In this document: one piece after another, positions 44,601 through 52,538 of the stretch
Numbering within the stretch: position 1 is the stretch's first letter
Layout of the letters: each line of letters opens with the position of its first letter
DNA from: CAYWMD01 sp964458575
GTDB lineage: Bacteria > Verrucomicrobiota > Verrucomicrobiia > Limisphaerales > JADLHS01
Direction: 5' to 3'
Assembly: GCA_964458575.1 (NCBI GenBank)
Contig: CAYWMD010000002.1
Coordinates: 1 to 64,000 of the forward strand
Length of the DNA stretch: 64,000 nt
Position numbers and translations under genes: made by a program
The notes under the pieces: model-generated
The model's input: only the letters and a program-made list of their open reading frames with translations
Database searches by the model: none
What the model was told of the DNA's origin: nothing

Positions 44601-45743
44601 TCAACGGTTCTTCGCCGCACCAGTGATCTGTTTGATATATTCCACTTCGGCGGCGTCATACGGCGTGCCGTCGGCGCGCAGAATGTCGTGAAACCATGGC
44701 GTCGGTTCGCTCGTGTATTGCTTGGTCCACGAATCCCACGGATAAATCGTCTGCGTCTTGCCGGCCACAAAACCCCAGCAGTACGCGCCCACGTTTTGCT
44801 CCTTGAAGTAACCGAGCACGGGATCAAACCGGCTGCCCATGGGCCGGGCCAGGAATTCGGTGCAAAGGAGCGGCCGATTGTAACGACGCAGGTTCTCGAC
44901 GCATTTGCGCGCTTCCGGCAGCGGGCTGTAACTGTGGAAGGAAATCACGTCCGATTCCTCCAACTGACACCGCGCCATCGGCGAGAGTTTCGCGGGATTA
45001 CCCCAGTCGCCACGCCACACGCCGGAGGTGAGCGGCTGCGACGGGTTCATTTCGCGCGCCCAGACGAACGTCTGCTGCAACAACAGCAGGGCCATCTCCG
45101 CCTTGTTCTTCAATTCCACCTCGCGGTATTGCGGCACGGGATTGTCCGGTTCGTTGTAAAGATCCCAAACCTGGACGCGTCGGTCGTTGCGAAATCGCCC
45201 GATGACCTCCTGCACATACGCCTTCAACTCGTCGTGGCGGGCCGGGTCCTTGAGAATTTCCTGCGCCGGGCTTTGCACCCAACCGGAATTGTGGCGATGC
45301 GGATACGGCGCGCGCTGCTGGCCCGGCTTCGGAAACGGATCCCAGACGCCGTCGAACAAAACGAACATTACTCCGATGCGGTGCCGCGCAGCGAAGGCGA
45401 GGAACTGATCCATGCGCTTGAGAAAACCCTTCCGGTCCTGCCGCCAGGCGATGTCGTGCAGAAACACCCGGACGCTGGTGAACCCGAGTTGCCGGGCATA
45501 ACCCAGTTCGCGATCAATGGTCGTCGGATCCCACGTATCGGCCTGCCACATCTCGAGCTGGTTGATGGCCGTGCTGGGCGAGAAGTTGCAGCCGACGAGC
45601 CAGGGTTGCTTCGCCTGCCACGCCTGCGCCTGTTCCGGCGTCCAGCGGGCGCGGGGTTGGGTGGATTCGCGACTGGTGGATTTGCAGCCGGCCAGCGCGG
45701 CTGCGAACGTGATCAGGATGGAAAGGCGGACCAGAGTTTTCAT
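44601..45743 (-). CDS. GH5-like cellulase-fold lipoprotein
   Basis: About 380 residues. Lipobox LAGC (Cys20) after a typical leader, start ATG 45743. A TIM-barrel glycosidase of clan A type: GFTSVRVFLHDIAW, FVLFDGVWDPF, the acid/base Glu198 in VQVWDLYNEPDNP, DVISFHSYS, and the nucleophile Glu296 in PLLCTEFLARP; GAYCWGFVAG completes the barrel. Probably cleaves beta-linked polysaccharide at the cell surface. It runs convergent to the mntR-like gene and divergent from the zincin gene. Confidence 0.85.
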   Translation of the reverse strand: MKTLVRLSILITFAAALAGCKSTSRESTQPRARWTPEQAQAWQAKQPWLVGCNFSPSTAINQLEMWQADTWDPTTIDRELGYARQLGFTSVRVFLHDIAWRQDRKGFLKRMDQFLAFAARHRIGVMFVLFDGVWDPFPKPGQQRAPYPHRHNSGWVQSPAQEILKDPARHDELKAYVQEVIGRFRNDRRVQVWDLYNEPDNPVPQYREVELKNKAEMALLLLQQTFVWAREMNPSQPLTSGVWRGDWGNPAKLSPMARCQLEESDVISFHSYSPLPEARKCVENLRRYNRPLLCTEFLARPMGSRFDPVLGYFKEQNVGAYCWGFVAGKTQTIYPWDSWTKQYTSEPTPWFHDILRADGTPYDAAEVEYIKQITGAAKNR

Positions 45744-45816
45744 GTGCCCAAATTGTTTTAACATGACGGCGATGGTAGAAGCTTGCGCCCACCGAACGCC
45801 AGCCGAAGAATGAGCC

Positions 45817-46188
45817 ATGCACGCGTGTTGGGACAGGTTGAAGCAACTGGCGCTGGCCGAGGTCGAAGCCACATTGGCCGAGTTGCCGCCGCCGTTGCGG
45901 GAACGGGCGTGGCAATTGCCCGTCACGTTCGAGCGGGTGCCGAACCGGGGCTTGATCGCCGATGGCATTGCGCCGGACACGTTGGGATTGTTTACCGGGC
46001 CGGAGTTCACCGAGGAAGGCGCGGTGCCGATGCCGCCGCAGATCATCTTGTTTCTGGAAAACCTCTGGGATTTTGCGGAGAGCGATGAGGAAATCTTTCG
46101 CGAAGAGGTCCACACCACGCTGCTTCACGAACTCGGCCACTATCTCGGCCTGGACGAGGACGATTTAACCGAGCGCGGGTTGGATTGA
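45817..46188 (+). CDS. Small metallopeptidase (zincin, PF06262 type)
   Basis: 123 residues. The zinc motif is TLLHELGHYLGLDEDDL with His104, Glu105 and His108; IILFLENLWDFAESDEEIFREEV is the usual segment before it. The family is small, widespread in bacteria and of unknown substrate. Start ATG at 45817 is 73 bases from the divergent GH5-like gene. A palindromic repeat follows 10 bases after the stop. Confidence 0.9.
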   Translation: MHACWDRLKQLALAEVEATLAELPPPLRERAWQLPVTFERVPNRGLIADGIAPDTLGLFTGPEFTEEGAVPMPPQIILFLENLWDFAESDEEIFREEVHTTLLHELGHYLGLDEDDLTERGLD

Positions 46189-46197
46189 GTGACGGCA

Positions 46198-46271
46198 TAG
46201 GACAGGCGTTGCGCCTGTCTCGATATTCGTGGATTCTATTGGGTTAAGGGACAGGGGCGACGACTGTCCTA
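46198..46271. repeat. Inverted repeat, family E, between convergent genes
   Basis: The left part has a perfect hairpin GACAGGCG-TTG-CGCCTGTC (46201-46219), and the right part GGGACAGGGGCGACGACTGTC (46249-46269) is an imperfect reverse complement of the whole left part. It sits in the 86-base gap between the convergent zincin and URO-D-like genes and may work as a two-way terminator; no T-run is present. Confidence 0.8.
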
Positions 46272-46274
46272 CGC

Positions 46275-47405
46275 TCAAGACTTCACCGCCCGCAAATAGC
46301 TCTGCATCGTCCGCTGGGCAGCTTCGAACGTTTCCGCGCGGTGAACCAGCGAAACGCCCGTCGGAAAACGTCGCAGAATTTCTCCAGAGCAGAGTTCCTG
46401 CTCGCTGGCGGCCACGCGGATCAACGCAGTTTGCCGGGGCTTCGCCAGCGCGTAGATGGCGTCCACGTCGTTTTGCTCGGACTGACCGAAGTCGAATGAC
46501 TGCAACCCGGCGGGTTCGAGGAATCGCTGGGCGTGCAGGCCGACGTTGCCACAGCAATGAATCCCGCCGCCGTTCAACTCCCGCAACACAAATTCATCCT
46601 GTGGCGCAACCTGGTCGCGATACAGGCCTGGCGACATCAGAATCGCCGAATCGTCGCGCAGCAGGATGTTGCCGCGAATCATGGTGGCGTGTTGATGCGC
46701 GAAGCCGTCCGGCCCGTCCGTAACCAATGGGGCGAGGCGACGGGCGAAACCGATCTGCGCCATTGCCACGTTGTGCAGCGCGCGCGACGCCAGTTCCGGT
46801 CGCGTCCGCAGGTCTGCGAACACGTTGCTGCCGACGATGAGTTCGAGCGTGTCGAATGGACTTTGCATGTCCGGCAGGACGACGCGGATGATGCGGTCCA
46901 GTTTGGGCCAGGCCCGCAGCGTGGCGCGGAAGAATTCATACGTTTCCACCACACGCGGACACCAGCCTTGCGCAAGGTCCGTGGGATCGCCGTCCGCGAC
47001 GGCTTCAAGACTTATGCCCCCTTCGTCGGGGTGCATGATCCACGGCGGATTGTCTTCGTGCTGTTCGACCGCCGCGCCGAACTTCGACGCCATCACCACC
47101 GTCCCGTAATTCGCGCGGACAGTGCAGGGCAGGTCGTCATTGAGGCGGTCGCGGCAGGCGATGCTGGTGTTGAACGCGTAAGTCAGTTCGTTGAACAGCA
47201 TCTTCTCCGGGTCGCCGAAGACTTCCCGGTGCGGAAAGGGTTTGAACTTCGCGTCCGGCGGCAGTGGATAATTCATTACGACCGGCAAACGTTTCACCGG
47301 CAACCAACTCAGGGCGCGACGGTGCAAATTCTCAATCTCAGCCTGTCTGCTCTCGTCCAATGTCAGAGACAAGTGTTCGAGCATCGATTTCAGATTTGGA
47401 TTCAT
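46275..47405 (-). CDS. Uroporphyrinogen-decarboxylase-like (URO-D superfamily) protein
   Basis: 376 residues. The fold is suggested by VVMNYPLPPDAKFKPFPH at the N-terminus, LPDMQSPFDTLELIVGSN in the middle and GGGIHCCGNVGLHAQRFLE with a HxCG pattern near the end, as in cobalamin-dependent methyltransferases of the URO-D superfamily. Such proteins are frequent in Planctomycetota and Verrucomicrobiota outside the haem pathway. The substrate is unknown, and no haem or corrinoid genes are next to it. Confidence 0.75.
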   Translation of the reverse strand: MNPNLKSMLEHLSLTLDESRQAEIENLHRRALSWLPVKRLPVVMNYPLPPDAKFKPFPHREVFGDPEKMLFNELTYAFNTSIACRDRLNDDLPCTVRANYGTVVMASKFGAAVEQHEDNPPWIMHPDEGGISLEAVADGDPTDLAQGWCPRVVETYEFFRATLRAWPKLDRIIRVVLPDMQSPFDTLELIVGSNVFADLRTRPELASRALHNVAMAQIGFARRLAPLVTDGPDGFAHQHATMIRGNILLRDDSAILMSPGLYRDQVAPQDEFVLRELNGGGIHCCGNVGLHAQRFLEPAGLQSFDFGQSEQNDVDAIYALAKPRQTALIRVAASEQELCSGEILRRFPTGVSLVHRAETFEAAQRTMQSYLRAVKS

Positions 47406-47588
47406 TCAAGGTGCGGCGGTAGTAACACGTGAACTCAACCCAGTCTCCCACGGTGGTCAGATTTGACAAGCCTGAGTCGAGAGGAACATTGGAATTTGAG
47501 AGAGAAAAGACCCTAAACCAACCAACTGAGCACCTGCTTTTCGCAACACCTCCTCACCCACTTCGCCAAGATCGTTTCTGATGTACTT

Positions 47589-49124
47589 TTAGGGCAACCG
47601 CTTGGCGCGATAAAATTGGGTAGAAGCAGCGTTGGTATCGTAATCAACGATTTCAGGAGTTACACCCGAGAACAGATTAGTTTGCCAAGGTCGCCAGTCG
47701 CTCAAATCAACCGACCGGTCAATCTCATAAGAGCCAAAGTATGATGTCTGCAATTGGAAGCGTAATCTCTCATTTGCGTTTGTTGTCGGTAACAACGCGA
47801 GGCGAGCTTGTTCCGGAAACAATTTTACCACCCAATAATCAGCGGACCCGAAGCTTGGACTTGTCTTGTTACCGGAAGGCGACTGCCCGGAATAACCGCC
47901 GAGAATAAACCCGCCATCCCGTGTAACCTCGACGCTGTAAAGACTCGTAAAAAAGCTTTCCGCCCCAAAATCCTGTATCCAAATGTAGTTGCCCTGATTA
48001 TTTAGGCGATAAATGTGATACGGATAACCGCTAGCGGTAAGATTTCCCAGCCGATAGCCGGCCACAAATCCTCCATCCGCAGTCTGCCGGGCGCCGGCTA
48101 AAATGGGGGGCGTCGGACCACCAGTCGAAACTGGACCCACAGGTCTGAACCATACCTGATTCCCTGCGGCGTCCAAGCGGGCCAAATAAAAATCTGACCA
48201 AGCGCAGGGAACCCCAAGGCAACCATCGTAGCTCACCGAACTGGCCACGAAGAACTCGCCGTTGGAGAGCGGCTGAATCGTCGTCGCGGTCGGATTAGGC
48301 CAATACGAAACCATAATCCGTTCCCACAGCTTGTTTCCGTTAAAGTCAAGCCGCACCACCCACACGCCGCTGGCGGTATTGGTTTTGTTGCCGCTTGCTC
48401 CCGATCGGGAGGTTGCACAGAAAACAAATCCGCCATCACTGGTATTTTGAATGGTGAGATCGGTTTCATTGGCAGAGCCTCCGTATGAGCGCTCCCAGAC
48501 CTTATTTCCTGAGCTATCCAAGCGGACAAGCCAGATATCCGAGCCCCCAAAATTGGTATCGGCCTTATTGCCGTCAGCGCCAGAAAAGGACCAGCCGCCC
48601 AAGATAAATCCATTGTCACTGGTCTGCTGAACACTGGAGAGAACGTCATTGCCACTGCCGCCAAAAGAAGCGTCCCACAGTTTGTTACCATTGCTATCCA
48701 AGCGAACAGCCCAGTAATCACTGCCCCCATAGTTAGGACTTGTCTTACTCCCATCGGTCTCTGAATAGGATTCGCCTCCAACGAGGAAGCCGGCATCGCT
48801 GGTAGGCGTCACAGTGTAAGCCCAATCCCTGTTTGATCCGCCAAAACATCGCTCCCAGAGTTTTTCACCGTTTGCATCAACTCGGATCAGCCAATAGTCG
48901 AAGCCGCCGAGGTTTGGACTGGTCTTGTTGCCGTTCGTTCCGGAGTTTGAAGCGCCAGCAATAACATAGCCCCCGCCAGGTATTTCGCGAAGGCTGAGAA
49001 GAGCATCAGCGTCTATTCCCCCGAAGCTCTGCTGCCATTGTATCTGTCCGAGTGACTGTGCACTTCCTGAATGGGTGAGAGTTAGGCCCAAAATCATCCA
49101 ACCGACTCGGACTGCCCTATTCAT
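47589..49124 (-). CDS. Secreted repeat protein, beta-propeller-like
   Basis: 511 residues with a signal peptide (MILGLTLTHSGSAQS). Six or so repeats of about 55 residues each include (G/S)DYW(L/A)(I/V)R(V/L)D..GN(K/E)LWE..FGG and a later GGF(I/V)(L/V)GG, for example FDYWLIRVDANGEKLWERCF and SDYWAVRLDSNGNKLWDASF. This looks like a propeller of the kind found in lipoproteins and sorted proteins of Bacteroidota. The C-terminus ends in a module closing with TQFYRAKRLP, similar to the other secreted proteins in the window. The gene is less GC-rich than its neighbours. Function unknown, likely surface. Confidence 0.75.
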   Translation of the reverse strand: MNRAVRVGWMILGLTLTHSGSAQSLGQIQWQQSFGGIDADALLSLREIPGGGYVIAGASNSGTNGNKTSPNLGGFDYWLIRVDANGEKLWERCFGGSNRDWAYTVTPTSDAGFLVGGESYSETDGSKTSPNYGGSDYWAVRLDSNGNKLWDASFGGSGNDVLSSVQQTSDNGFILGGWSFSGADGNKADTNFGGSDIWLVRLDSSGNKVWERSYGGSANETDLTIQNTSDGGFVFCATSRSGASGNKTNTASGVWVVRLDFNGNKLWERIMVSYWPNPTATTIQPLSNGEFFVASSVSYDGCLGVPCAWSDFYLARLDAAGNQVWFRPVGPVSTGGPTPPILAGARQTADGGFVAGYRLGNLTASGYPYHIYRLNNQGNYIWIQDFGAESFFTSLYSVEVTRDGGFILGGYSGQSPSGNKTSPSFGSADYWVVKLFPEQARLALLPTTNANERLRFQLQTSYFGSYEIDRSVDLSDWRPWQTNLFSGVTPEIVDYDTNAASTQFYRAKRLP

Positions 49125-49206
49125 GGGCTAACCTTAGTTGATCATTGACCACGAATCAAAACTTGTTTCAGGCGGCTACATTCGACACCTGCAAAGCGAG
49201 TTCTGC

Positions 49207-50463
49207 TCACGGAAACAATCCCCGAATCCGCTTCGCCTCCTGCACGCGCTTGACGCCGAGGCTCATCGCGGCGAGGCGCATCGGGATTTTTTGTTTCCGG
49301 CTGGCCGACAAGACTTGCGCATAGGCGGTTTCCAAAATGCGGAAGAGCTTGTCCACGATTTCGGTTTCGCCCCAGAAGAAGCTTTGCAGGTCCTGCACCC
49401 ACTCGAAGTAGCTCACGATCACGCCGCCGGCATTGCACAGCACGTCGGGGATGATGAACACTTCCGGGCGCTGGTTCAGAATCACATCGGCTTCGGGCGT
49501 GGTTGGGCCGTTCGCCGCCTCGGCCAGGATGCGGCATTTGATTCTCGCGGCGTTGGCTTCGGTGATTTGCCGTTCCAAGGCGGCGGGCACAAGAATGTCA
49601 CACGGGAGTTCGAGCAATTGTTCGTTGGTGATCGGCTCGGATTCGGGAAAGCCAACGACGGTTCGCTTTTCGGCGACGTATTTGTCCAGGGTAAAGAGAT
49701 CAAGTCCGTTTCGGTTCAAGATTCCGCCGTGGGCGTCGCTCACGGCAATGATCTTCGCGCCGTAACGGGCAATGCTCAACGCGGCGATGCTGCCGACGTT
49801 GCCGTAACCCTGGAGGACAGCGGTGCACTTGGTCATGTCCAGTCCGATGGTGTCGGTGGCGCGATTGACCAGATAGCCCACGCCGCGTCCCGTGGCTTCG
49901 CGCCGGCCCAGCGAGCCGCCGAGGCCGACGGGCTTGCCCGTGACGATGCTTGGCACGGTGTAACCCATGTGAACGGAGTAAGTGTCCATCATCCACGCCA
50001 TGACCTGTTCATTCGTGCCGAGATCGGGCGCCATGATGTCCACCTGCGGACCGATGAAGGGAATCATCTCCTGGGTGTAGCGACGGGTGACGCGTTCCAC
50101 TTCGGCTCTGGATAATTTGCCCGGATCACAGGTCACGCCGCCCTTCGCGCCGCCGTAGGGCAGCCCGGTGAGCGCGCATTTCCAGCTCATCCACATGGCC
50201 AGCGCGGCGACTTCGCCCAGCTTCACGTCCGGATGGTAACGCAGCCCACCCTTGGTCGGGCCGAGCGTGAGGAAATGTTGCACGCGATAGCCCGTCAACA
50301 CTTCGGTTGAGCCGTCGTCGTGGTGGATCGGCAGGGCGACGGTGAGGGAACGTTTGGGGTACTTGAGCCGGTCGCGCTCGTCCTGCGGGATTTGCAGGTG
50401 ATCCGCCACGAGGTCGAATTGCCGACAGGCCATACGGAACGTCGGATGGTCGTAGATGTCCAT
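49207..50463 (-). CDS. Glutamate dehydrogenase (Glu/Leu/Phe/Val family)
   Basis: 418 residues, the hexameric catabolic size. Catalyses reversible NAD(P)-dependent conversion of glutamate to 2-oxoglutarate and ammonium. Motifs: LTLGPTKGGLRYHPDV, the catalytic lysine in LPYGGAKGGVTCDP (Lys107), QVDIMAPDLGTNEQVMAWM, VTGKPVGLGGSLGRREATG, and the dinucleotide-binding VLQGYGNVGS. The start ATG at 50463 is clear. It stands alone, divergent from the SGNH-like gene. Confidence 0.95.
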   Translation of the reverse strand: MDIYDHPTFRMACRQFDLVADHLQIPQDERDRLKYPKRSLTVALPIHHDDGSTEVLTGYRVQHFLTLGPTKGGLRYHPDVKLGEVAALAMWMSWKCALTGLPYGGAKGGVTCDPGKLSRAEVERVTRRYTQEMIPFIGPQVDIMAPDLGTNEQVMAWMMDTYSVHMGYTVPSIVTGKPVGLGGSLGRREATGRGVGYLVNRATDTIGLDMTKCTAVLQGYGNVGSIAALSIARYGAKIIAVSDAHGGILNRNGLDLFTLDKYVAEKRTVVGFPESEPITNEQLLELPCDILVPAALERQITEANAARIKCRILAEAANGPTTPEADVILNQRPEVFIIPDVLCNAGGVIVSYFEWVQDLQSFFWGETEIVDKLFRILETAYAQVLSASRKQKIPMRLAAMSLGVKRVQEAKRIRGLFP

Positions 50464-50564
50464 GGGTTGAGGTAAACACGAAGTTGCCGCCGAGGGAAGA
50501 TAGAATATGCTCCATCGAAATGATGCTCATCGAACGCGCGTCACTGAATCCGGTCAAAGTCGCC

Positions 50565-51665
50565 ATGCGGCTTTCCTCGCCTTTGCCTGAACCTTTTGAA
50601 GCTCTGGGCGAACGATCCCTTTCTGTGAACCCGAGCGCCTCCTATCCCCGTCCCTCTCCTCCTTTCGGAATGGAGGAGAGGGAGGCCGAAGTCCGGGAGA
50701 GGAAGAGCTTTGGGCTCGGACGGTCAGTGCGCGGACTACTGGCTCGGGCAAATCTCACCCGGATTCGCTGGTTGGCGACGGTCTCGCTATTCAGTGTCAT
50801 GGCTGTCGGGGCGATTGCCGGGTCGTCGAATGCTGTCGCCAAGATTGTCCCGGCAGCCACATCGCCGGCCGGCGAGAAATCGCCCTGGCAGCGGATCGTC
50901 ATGATCGGCGCCAGCGTGACGGCGGGTTTCACCGTCAGCGAGCCTTTGGGCGGCCCCAACACGCCGTATTACGATCTGGGCCGATACGTGGAGGCGGCAT
51001 TGATCGTTCCGCATGAGCCGGTGCGCAACCTGGGAAACGCGCTTTTTTTCCTGCAACCAAACCTGATCGCCCAGCAACAAATGACTCGCGCATTGACCAA
51101 CAACCCGTCGCTCGTCATCGGCGTGGATTTTTTATTTTGGTTTTGTTACGGCGATGGAAACACGGATCAGGAGCGACTCCGCCGGTTTGATCAGGGACTC
51201 AAGCTGCTCGAACGGGTGAAATGTCCGCTGATCGTTGGCGACATCCCGGATGCTTCCGCTGCGGTGAACGAGATGCTTCGACCGGACCAAATGCCCAGTC
51301 TCAAGGCCATTGCCGCGGCTAACGCCCGGTTGAAGGAATGGGCCAAGAGTCGCCCGCAGGTGGTCATTTTGGGCGTTGCGGAATTCATGCGGAACGTCAT
51401 GGCGAATCGCGCGATCAAGATTCACGATTACGTTTTGCCCGAAGGCAAGACGCGCGGGCTGATCCAGGACGACAAGCTGCATTCCAGTCCGACCGGCTGC
51501 GCGGTGCTTGCGCTGGCCGCGCTTGATACCTTCCAATCCTCACGGCCCGGTGTCCGCGGCAGCGAATTTCACAGTGATCCCAGGGAGATCTTTCGCCGCG
51601 CTACCAAATCCCAAAGGCCATCGCCCGCTCCGTCGTCCCAACCAAAAGCGGTGCAGCAAAAGTAG
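50565..51665 (+). CDS. SGNH/GDSL-like exported hydrolase with a repeat-derived N-terminus
   Basis: About 366 residues if the ATG at 50565 is used; ATGs at 50520 and 50523 are alternatives, and a start just before the hydrophobic segment IRWLATVSLFSVMAVGAIAG cannot be excluded. The SGNH-like motif is RIVMIGASVTAGF with the candidate Ser, and DKLHSSPTGCAVLA near the end holds the candidate His. The region before the hydrophobic segment carries a charged, Pro/Arg/Glu-rich stretch coded by a palindromic repeat (50651-50683), unlike a normal signal peptide n-region. The enzyme class is a guess; substrate unknown. Confidence 0.6.
   Translation: MRLSSPLPEPFEALGERSLSVNPSASYPRPSPPFGMEEREAEVRERKSFGLGRSVRGLLARANLTRIRWLATVSLFSVMAVGAIAGSSNAVAKIVPAATSPAGEKSPWQRIVMIGASVTAGFTVSEPLGGPNTPYYDLGRYVEAALIVPHEPVRNLGNALFFLQPNLIAQQQMTRALTNNPSLVIGVDFLFWFCYGDGNTDQERLRRFDQGLKLLERVKCPLIVGDIPDASAAVNEMLRPDQMPSLKAIAAANARLKEWAKSRPQVVILGVAEFMRNVMANRAIKIHDYVLPEGKTRGLIQDDKLHSSPTGCAVLALAALDTFQSSRPGVRGSEFHSDPREIFRRATKSQRPSPAPSSQPKAVQQK
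50651..50683. repeat. Hairpin of family B type inside the SGNH-like gene
   Basis: TCCCTCTCCTCC (50651-50662) and GGAGGAGAGGGA (50672-50683) are perfect 12-base reverse complements with a 9-base loop. It lies in the region that codes for the unusual N-terminal stretch of the SGNH-like protein, or in its leader if translation starts later. Confidence 0.8.
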
Positions 51666-51794
51666 AACGGCATTCTACCAGCGGCGATTAGCCTTGGGCC
51701 GCGCGCCGCATTTGCAGAGCAAACTTTCCGCGGCCGCTGTGTGGTTCGCTTTCGCTTCTTTCCAGAAATTTGTTGCGCCATTACATTGTCCGCG

Positions 51795-52538
51795 ATGTCC
51801 GAATCGCTGGTGGTCAACGAAATCTACCTGAGTTTGCAGGGCGAAAGCACTTTCGCCGGTCTGCCGTGCGTGTTTGTGCGGTTGACGGCGTGCAACCTGC
51901 GCTGCTCGTATTGCGACACGGCGTTTGCGTTCAGCGAAGGCAAGCGGATGACGCTGGGCGAGGTGCGCGCGCACGTGGAGCGATTGGCAAAATCATTTTC
52001 CGGCTCCCGACTCCCGACTCCCGACTTGAGACTTCCCTTGGTCGAACTCACCGGCGGCGAGCCTTTGCTGCAAACAAACGCCCTCCCGCTGATGAAGCAG
52101 CTCTGCGACGACGGGTTCACCGTGCTGGTCGAAACCAGCGGTGCGCTGGACATTTCGCAGGTTGATCCCCGGGTGCATCGCATCATGGATTTGAAATGCC
52201 CCAGCAGCGGCGAGGTTGAACGCAATCGCTTCGAGAACGTCGCTCACTTGAAAGCCACGGACGAAATCAAGTTCGTCATCGGCACAGTCGAGGATTACGA
52301 GTGGGCCAGACAGCGGATTGTCGTGCACAAGCTCGCCACGATTTGTCCGCTGCTCATGTCGTGGGTGCATCCGCTGTCGCCGGAGCAACAGGACAAGTCG
52401 TTGAAGAAAGTCCCGGTTGGCCAGACGCCGATTTCACGACGCGATTTGGCCGAGCGCATCATCGCCGATGCGCTGCCGGTGCGCTTTCAGGCGCAACTGC
52501 ACAAAATCATCTGGCCACCGGAGCAACGAGGAGTTTAG
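51795..52538 (+). CDS. queE: 7-carboxy-7-deazaguanine synthase QueE (radical SAM)
   Basis: 247 residues. Makes 7-carboxy-7-deazaguanine in the queuosine pathway. The radical-SAM iron-sulfur motif is TACNLRCSYC with Cys33, Cys37 and Cys40; ESTFAGLPCVFVRL and LVELTGGEPLLQ follow the family. A linker between them, about residues 66-82, is coded by three CTCCCGA heptamers and looks inserted. Other que genes are not in the window. The stop overlaps the aminotransferase GTG by one base. Confidence 0.93.
   Translation: MSESLVVNEIYLSLQGESTFAGLPCVFVRLTACNLRCSYCDTAFAFSEGKRMTLGEVRAHVERLAKSFSGSRLPTPDLRLPLVELTGGEPLLQTNALPLMKQLCDDGFTVLVETSGALDISQVDPRVHRIMDLKCPSSGEVERNRFENVAHLKATDEIKFVIGTVEDYEWARQRIVVHKLATICPLLMSWVHPLSPEQQDKSLKKVPVGQTPISRRDLAERIIADALPVRFQAQLHKIIWPPEQRGV
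52004..52025 (+). repeat. Three CTCCCGA heptamers inside queE
   Basis: Three tandem CTCCCGA units (21 bases plus one) lie in frame and code for the linker GSRLPTPDLRL. Twenty-one bases keep the reading frame. Confidence 0.85.

Noticed and set aside
47406..47588. Riboswitch or small RNA between the URO-D-like and repeat-protein genes
   Set aside because: No conserved fold or motif could be recognised in these 183 bases.
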